Shown here piece by piece: positions 14,909-19,019 of a stretch of DNA of 19,019 nucleotides. Where the stretch lies: positions 1 to 19,019 of the forward strand of contig CAJUMJ010000020.1 of the NCBI GenBank assembly GCA_910587095.1, given 5' to 3'. A program made the position numbers and the translations under genes. How positions within the stretch are numbered: position 1 is the first letter of the stretch; each line of letters opens with the position of its first letter. The stretch comes from an uncultured Lachnospiraceae bacterium (GTDB lineage: Bacteria; Bacillota; Clostridia; Lachnospirales; Lachnospiraceae). The notes below the pieces were generated by a model, which saw only the letters and a program-made list of their open reading frames with translations, was not told where the DNA came from and did not search any database.

Positions 14909-15634
14909 CTATATTTCCACAAAAACGGCGACGGCCGTGTGGTTGTCATGCTCCTCCCCCTGCCGCTCCATAATCCTCAGATACAGCGATTTAAGCCACT
15001 CTGCGGGCGACGGCGATTTGCACAAGTCAAGAAGTATCTCCTCCTCCGTCACCGATTCCCAAAATCCGTCCGAGCAAAGAAGAAAGGCATGTCTGCCGGG
15101 TTGCAGCCGGGCGGGTCCATGAATCTCCGGCTTAAACTTCTCATCCCCCAAAACCCGCAGCAGTCGGCTCCGGTCACAGTGTCCGGGAATCTCCTCCCTC
15201 CTGATTTCCCCCAAGGCGACCGCCATCTGTGAGACACTGTGATCCAAGGTATAATCGCACAGGCTTTCCTTTGCAAAATGATAAAGCCTGGAATCACCGA
15301 TATGCGCCCATATCGCCTGATCTCCATGAATGCACAGATACACCGCCGTTGTCTTCATGTGGTTCTCGTCCCTGCGCTTCTCAAGAATTTCCTCATTTGC
15401 CGCCGCAAAGGCCCGGTATATCTCCTCCTCTGTGGGAAGTGTTCCGCGCTCGCCACATGCCGACAGAAAGCGGACTGCCGTCTGAGAAGCCTGTTTCCCT
15501 CCGCCGTGCCCGCCAAGCCCGTCGGCGACGACGGCGCAGTAATTATCCCCATAATCCGCCAAACCGTAAGAATCCTCATTCTCGGGCCTTCCTCCCTGAC
15601 AGGAATACCCGTATCCCACTGCCCTCTCCCGCAT
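14909..15634 (-). CDS. Soluble PP2C-type Ser/Thr phosphatase
   Basis: A 241-residue PP2C phosphatase of about the usual length for the bacterial Stp/PrpC group, predicted to reverse phosphorylation by the two kinases. The metal-binding motifs are all present: ENEDS (18-22), ADGLGGHGGG (37-46), GDSRLY (113-118), SDGFWE (188-193) and DNHTA (230-234). It has no membrane span. I chose the ATG at 15634 with GGAAAGGGG upstream; the longest frame begins at a TTG that overlaps the previous gene and has no ribosome site. It follows the membrane-anchored phosphatase by 34 bases, so the operon makes one cytosolic and one membrane-tethered eraser. Confidence 0.92.
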   Translation of the reverse strand: MRERAVGYGYSCQGGRPENEDSYGLADYGDNYCAVVADGLGGHGGGKQASQTAVRFLSACGERGTLPTEEEIYRAFAAANEEILEKRRDENHMKTTAVYLCIHGDQAIWAHIGDSRLYHFAKESLCDYTLDHSVSQMAVALGEIRREEIPGHCDRSRLLRVLGDEKFKPEIHGPARLQPGRHAFLLCSDGFWESVTEEEILLDLCKSPSPAEWLKSLYLRIMERQGEEHDNHTAVAVFVEI

Positions 15635-15668
15635 CCCGTTCCCCTTTCCCGAACATCTATAACATCTG

Positions 15669-16754
15669 TTATTCAAATTTCAAAAGCACCGCGGTGAAAT
15701 TATCCTGTTTCGGCCTGTCATACGAAAGAATCCGTCCCTCCATCTCCTGCGCCGCCCGCTGCGGTTCGGGATACTCCGCAAGTATCCCGCAGATCTCCTC
15801 CTCGGAGAGCGTGTTGAAAACACCGTCGCTCATCAGCAGGAGCAGATCGCCCGCTGCGGCCTCCATCGGCTTTACACTTCCGTCTATATACTTTAATTTC
15901 CCCATGCCGATAAAACTTGTCAGGCTTCTGCGCTTCGGATTTTCCTCCGCTTCCGCAAAGGAAATTTCCCCGTTGACCGCCTGCCACAGCAGCTCTGATT
16001 CAAAATTATGCTCTCTGTTTAGCTGAATCAGTCTTCCGCTCCGGTACAGGCAGACGCGACTGTCCCCCACAGATACCCACTCAAAGCTGCCCTTCCCTGA
16101 AAGCACCGCCACTACGGTGGAACCGCTCACATACTGATCCTGCATCCCGAGCATCTGGTTCACCACATCGTTTGCGAGGGATACCGCCTCAAACAGCCTG
16201 CCGCTTTTTCCCGCAGCGCCCGTTCCTGAAAGCTCCTGCAGCATGGTCATGACAATCGTCTGGCTCACCTTATCCCCGTCAGAAAGCCCGCCCATGCCGT
16301 CCGCCACCACGGCAAACATACCGTCCGGTACGTCCGTAACACCCAGGCTGTCCTGCTGTGTACTCCGTTTGCCGATATGATGGACTTTCCCTATTCCGAT
16401 TTTCCCGGTGGGAGATGAAAAACGTTCCGCCGCATCCCCCGCTGCTATCTGCTCCGTTCTTCCCCGGGAAGCTGAGAACCCCTGCCGGTTTTGCCCCATA
16501 CGCCTCTCCTCACGCTTTTGCCTTGCCCGTTTTCCATACATCACGGACACGGCCAGGATACCGACGGCTGCCATAATCCCCGTAAGCAGGACGCTCCCCG
16601 AAAGCCTTTCTCTCCCTGCGCCATCCGCTCCGTCCGCCACGACCGTTCCCTCCAACAGCTCTTCCTCCCCCTCACTTGTTTTAATCTCAAAGGTGCCGTC
16701 GTCGTCCACCATCCTGGCATTACCCGAAACCGTTACCTGCTCCTTATTTTCCAT
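15669..16754 (-). CDS. Membrane-anchored PP2C-type Ser/Thr phosphatase
   Basis: A 361-residue protein with an N-terminal tail of about 52 acidic residues, one span at about 53-74 (SGSVLLTGIMAAVGILAVS), then strongly basic KRARQKREERR. By the positive-inside rule the tail is outside and the enzyme inside. The PP2C domain runs from about 118 to the end, with QQDS (Asp135), ADGMGG (151-156), GDSRV (230-234), SDGVF (309-313) and DNFTA (351-355), so the metal ligands are intact. The ATG at 16754 overlaps the end of the FHA gene by 11 bases, with GAAGGG about ten bases upstream; a TTG further out is less likely. Tethering at the membrane would place it next to the kinases and FHA proteins. Confidence 0.9.
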   Translation of the reverse strand: MENKEQVTVSGNARMVDDDGTFEIKTSEGEEELLEGTVVADGADGAGRERLSGSVLLTGIMAAVGILAVSVMYGKRARQKREERRMGQNRQGFSASRGRTEQIAAGDAAERFSSPTGKIGIGKVHHIGKRSTQQDSLGVTDVPDGMFAVVADGMGGLSDGDKVSQTIVMTMLQELSGTGAAGKSGRLFEAVSLANDVVNQMLGMQDQYVSGSTVVAVLSGKGSFEWVSVGDSRVCLYRSGRLIQLNREHNFESELLWQAVNGEISFAEAEENPKRRSLTSFIGMGKLKYIDGSVKPMEAAAGDLLLLMSDGVFNTLSEEEICGILAEYPEPQRAAQEMEGRILSYDRPKQDNFTAVLLKFE

Positions 16755-17490
16755 TCCAGTCAAACCCTTCCCCGCACAGCGGTACAAACATCAGCTTCGT
16801 AGTGCCTACCGTCAGGACGTCGTGAAGCTTAATTTCCTGCGGGTTCATAACCATTTTCCCGTTCAGGCGCACGATGCTCTTCCCGTCAGCCGGGCCGAAG
16901 AAAAAGACACGTTCCTCCTGGTCGTAGGCAACCAACGCATGTCTCTCCCTTCCGATGGTATTGTCGCCCCTCACACAGATGTCCATATGCTGCGCCCTGC
17001 CGATGTAGTTGTATCCTGCCCGGATGCGATAATCGGCTCCTCTCGCCGGCCCCTCCACACACACAAGCCATCCCACAACAGGCATAAAACCCGGCGCATT
17101 GCCGCCTGCCGGATGTAACGGCCTTGTGACCTCGTCGTAGTTCTCCACACCGCTTCTAAATCCTGCGTCCGCAAAACCGCTGTCGCCGTCAACAGGCATG
17201 GTCACTCCCGGATCCGCGGCGGCAAAACCGCCAAGAGGTTCTGTCGCGCCGTAATCCTCCATGCCGCCCATCGCCCCAGGAGGCTGCGTCGCGCCGTAAT
17301 CACCCATGCCGCCCATCGCCCCAAGAGGCTGCGTCGCGCCGTAATCCTCCATGTCGCCTACTGCCCCAAGCGGCTGCGTCGCGCCGTAATTCTCCGGCCC
17401 GCCAAAGCCCTGCTCCACCGCGCACTGCGGACAAAAAGCGTTTGCCTCGGCATCGTAAAAATGTCCTTTCGCACATCTTTTAATTTCCAT
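16744..17490 (-). CDS. Zinc-ribbon protein with YGATQP repeats and FHA-like domain
   Basis: A 248-residue cytoplasmic protein. The N-terminus (CAKGHFYDAEANAFCPQC, Cys6, His10, Cys20, Cys23) resembles a small zinc ribbon. Residues 35-88 are four 15-residue repeats of the type YGATQPLGAMGGMED, followed by two further Thr-Met/Arg-Pro sites (VTMPV, VTRPL). The FHA-like domain runs from about 138 to 236 with YIGRAQH (162-168), IGRERH (179-184) and LNGKMV (209-214); the phosphopeptide-binding Ser seems to be replaced. The layout of Thr-rich tail plus FHA recalls GarA/Fha-type proteins, where a phosphorylated tail Thr is bound by the same or another FHA domain; extending that to this protein is inference. 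The ATG at 17490 has GGGAGG six bases ahead; an upstream start in the same frame is weaker. Confidence 0.85.
   Translation of the reverse strand: MEIKRCAKGHFYDAEANAFCPQCAVEQGFGGPENYGATQPLGAVGDMEDYGATQPLGAMGGMGDYGATQPPGAMGGMEDYGATEPLGGFAAADPGVTMPVDGDSGFADAGFRSGVENYDEVTRPLHPAGGNAPGFMPVVGWLVCVEGPARGADYRIRAGYNYIGRAQHMDICVRGDNTIGRERHALVAYDQEERVFFFGPADGKSIVRLNGKMVMNPQEIKLHDVLTVGTTKLMFVPLCGEGFDWNGK
17221..17388 (-). repeat. 45-bp tandem repeats encoding YGATQP units
   Basis: Four tandem units of 45 bp, the last one incomplete and diverged, encode YGATQPLGAVGDMED, YGATQPLGAMGGMGD, YGATQPPGAMGGMED and YGATEPLGG. The plus strand shows the recurring core CTGCGTCGCGCCGTAAT. The high DNA identity between units suggests recent expansion or ongoing homogenisation. 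Confidence 0.88.
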
Positions 17491-17525
17491 GTCTTTCCTC
17501 CCTATCATCGTCAACCGAATATCCG

Positions 17526-18956
17526 CTACTGAATTTTAAAGCAATTTTTCTTTTCCCCTATGTAAAATACGTCTCCCGCCTTTACGGGCACCGGCTTCAT
17601 GGGCTGCAACTTTCCCGCCTGTGTAAAAGTCCCGTAGGAAGAGCCGGTATCCATCAGCATCAACGTCCCGTTCTGCCAGAAAATCCTGCAATGCTGCCTG
17701 CTGACGCCTTTGGCGTCCGCCGGGAAACAGACTGTGGCCGACGCGTCGCGCCCGAAGGTGATCTCGCTTCCGCCGACGGGGTACTTCCTTCCGTCCATAT
17801 AGCCGCCAACCGCAATGAGCTGTATCCCATGGCCACCGCCACCGCGCTGCTGCCCGGAAACCTGCTGACCGGCCGGCTGCCGGCAGGATGCAGGGGAAAC
17901 AGGCCCGTTCGACTTGTTCTTCCTGAATACAAAGAATACGACCGCGCCTATGCCCGCAAGAATGATCACAACAAGCGCAACGATAGCCGCAACCATTCCG
18001 CCGTTGTCGGAGGACGCCGCAGGTTGAGGCGTTAGCCCTATGATATCGCCAGTCTCTTCTCCTCCCGTCCCGTCGTTTGTGTCCGTACCGGAACCGCCGC
18101 TTCCTCCTTTCGATCCTGAATACATGGTATATGCAATTCCGCTCTGGTTTAACAAGAGGATTGCCTCATCGATGCTCACCGCATAATACATGTCCGCATC
18201 TGTGGAACCGCTGCTGACGCTCCACGTATTGACGCCGACCACCACGCCGCTGCCGTCAAGCAAAGGCCCTCCGGAATTGCCGTGTCGAATCACACAGTCA
18301 ATCTGCAAATTGACCCTGCCCGTCCCCTCCGTTGTAAAAATGCGGTTTACCGTTCCCTTTGTGACGGTTGCGTCCGTCACATCCCAGGCGGAGGACGGCT
18401 CCGCAATCACATTATCCGCCAGACCGGGATAACCCACCGCATAAACCGTAGAGCCCACCAGTGCGTCCGTAGGGCTGCACAGTGTGATCGGCTTGCGCTT
18501 GGATGTCGCCTTCTCCAGCTTTAAAATCGCAATATCCTTGCTCGCGTCCCCGCTCACAAGATACGCCGGTACATAGTCGTTGGCGTCAAAATACACCCTG
18601 ATCTTGCTCCGCCCCTGTACCTGCATCCCGTCTATGTTACCGCTGATCAATTCTCCGCTTCCGTACCCGACAAAGTCGGCAATCACATGATAGTTGGTCA
18701 CAAGATAAGTGGGATCCTTCCCTTGCTCTCCCACAAAAAAACCGGTGCCCCAGCCGAAACTATATTCACCGGCGCTGAGCTCCAGACAGGTGTAAACCAC
18801 CGCCACACTCTCCCTCGACTCCGCATGGAAAGCCTCACCCGACGCCGATACGGGAAATGGTATTCCCAGTATCCCTGTCAGCAGCGCAGACGCAAGCATA
18901 AACGCAAACAGTCTCCTTTTTCCTCTGTAAATTTTCCAGTCCTTTAGTTTCCGCAC
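17526..18956 (-). CDS. Secreted trypsin-like serine protease - membrane span - cytoplasmic FHA protein
   Basis: A 476-residue protein and the first gene of the train. A long signal peptide (about 1-39, basic RGKRR then a hydrophobic core, ending VSASG) exports a trypsin/HtrA-like protease domain at about 48-275. The triad is visible: His90 in TNYHVIADF, Asp141 in SKDIAILKLE and Ser228 in RHGNSGGPLL. There is no PDZ domain, unlike HtrA. A Gly/Ser/Thr-rich linker precedes a span at about 322-344, and FRKNK marks the inside. The FHA domain (about 395-476) has FGRD (401-404), SRQHC (Ser419, His422) and DTGSSYGT, so its phosphothreonine site looks intact. The start is a GTG with AGGAGG eight bases upstream. 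The protein could let inside phosphorylation control outside proteolysis, or the reverse. Confidence 0.9.
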   Translation of the reverse strand: MRKLKDWKIYRGKRRLFAFMLASALLTGILGIPFPVSASGEAFHAESRESVAVVYTCLELSAGEYSFGWGTGFFVGEQGKDPTYLVTNYHVIADFVGYGSGELISGNIDGMQVQGRSKIRVYFDANDYVPAYLVSGDASKDIAILKLEKATSKRKPITLCSPTDALVGSTVYAVGYPGLADNVIAEPSSAWDVTDATVTKGTVNRIFTTEGTGRVNLQIDCVIRHGNSGGPLLDGSGVVVGVNTWSVSSGSTDADMYYAVSIDEAILLLNQSGIAYTMYSGSKGGSGGSGTDTNDGTGGEETGDIIGLTPQPAASSDNGGMVAAIVALVVIILAGIGAVVFFVFRKNKSNGPVSPASCRQPAGQQVSGQQRGGGGHGIQLIAVGGYMDGRKYPVGGSEITFGRDASATVCFPADAKGVSRQHCRIFWQNGTLMLMDTGSSYGTFTQAGKLQPMKPVPVKAGDVFYIGEKKNCFKIQ

Positions 18957-18991
18957 GCTTTCATCCTCCTCTGCTCTTTTGTCCCGCCCAG

Positions 18992-19019
18992 CATTCCAAA
19001 AAGTGTACTTTTTGGAATG
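18992..19019. promoter_or_regulatory. Perfect 13-bp inverted repeat upstream of the operon
   Basis: CATTCCAAAAAGT and ACTTTTTGGAATG form a perfect palindrome with a two-base spacer, 35 bases before the GTG of the first gene. It is AT-rich and has no U-run after it on the minus strand, so it is not a clear terminator in the operon direction. It could be an operator for a dimeric regulator, part of a stem-loop of the upstream gene, or the tip of a repeat cut by the window edge. No -10/-35 promoter is visible between it and the first gene. Confidence 0.5.

Noticed and set aside
17221..17388. CRISPR-like repeat array
   Set aside because: The units are directly adjacent without spacers, have a period of 45 bp (a multiple of three) and encode a clean amino-acid repeat in frame.
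198..18956. Type VI secretion threonine-phosphorylation locus (PpkA/PppA/Fha)
   Set aside because: The kinase, PP2C and FHA parts are similar in kind, but no sheath, tube, baseplate, TssJLM or ClpV gene is present, and the setting looks Gram-positive.

Overview
The window looks like a chromosomal piece of a moderately GC-rich anaerobic Firmicute, most likely a gut clostridium of the Lachnospiraceae type. This is an inference from strong AAGGAGG-like ribosome sites, zinc-ribbon Ser/Thr kinases, a BspA-like repeat ectodomain with a YARHG domain, and frequent TTG/GTG starts. No RNA gene, CRISPR array or phage structural gene was seen.

Almost the whole window (198-18956) is one gene train on the minus strand, so transcription runs from right to left. 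It holds 14 genes, no gap is longer than about 80 bases, several genes overlap, and no internal terminator is visible. In transcription order: (1) secreted trypsin-like protease, membrane span, cytoplasmic FHA domain; (2) zinc-ribbon protein with four YGATQP repeats and an FHA-like domain; (3) membrane-anchored PP2C phosphatase; (4) soluble PP2C phosphatase; (5) secreted von Willebrand A domain, membrane span, cytoplasmic FHA domain; (6) zinc-ribbon Ser/Thr kinase with a long hydrophobic tail; (7) 74-residue charged helical protein; (8) 235-residue protein with a glycine-rich hydrophobic core; (9) unrecognised 322-residue protein; (10) dynamin-like GTPase; (11) HerA/DUF87-type ATPase; (12) Sel1-repeat/coiled-coil protein; (13) second zinc-ribbon kinase, with an outside BspA-repeat/YARHG sensor; (14) lipoprotein N-acetylmuramoyl-L-alanine amidase.

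Taken together, this reads as a Thr-phosphorylation circuit (two writers, two erasers, three FHA-type readers) wired across the membrane and linked to two NTP-driven machines (dynamin-like and HerA-like) and to a cell-wall hydrolase. The parts belong to known families. The combination is not one I can match to a named system, and a phospho-regulated envelope or membrane-remodelling (possibly defence or secretion) apparatus is my inference.

The left edge (1-75) carries the N-terminus of an IS1182-type transposase, also on the minus strand, separated from the operon by two stem-loops. The right edge (18992-19019) carries a perfect 13-bp inverted repeat just upstream of the first gene.
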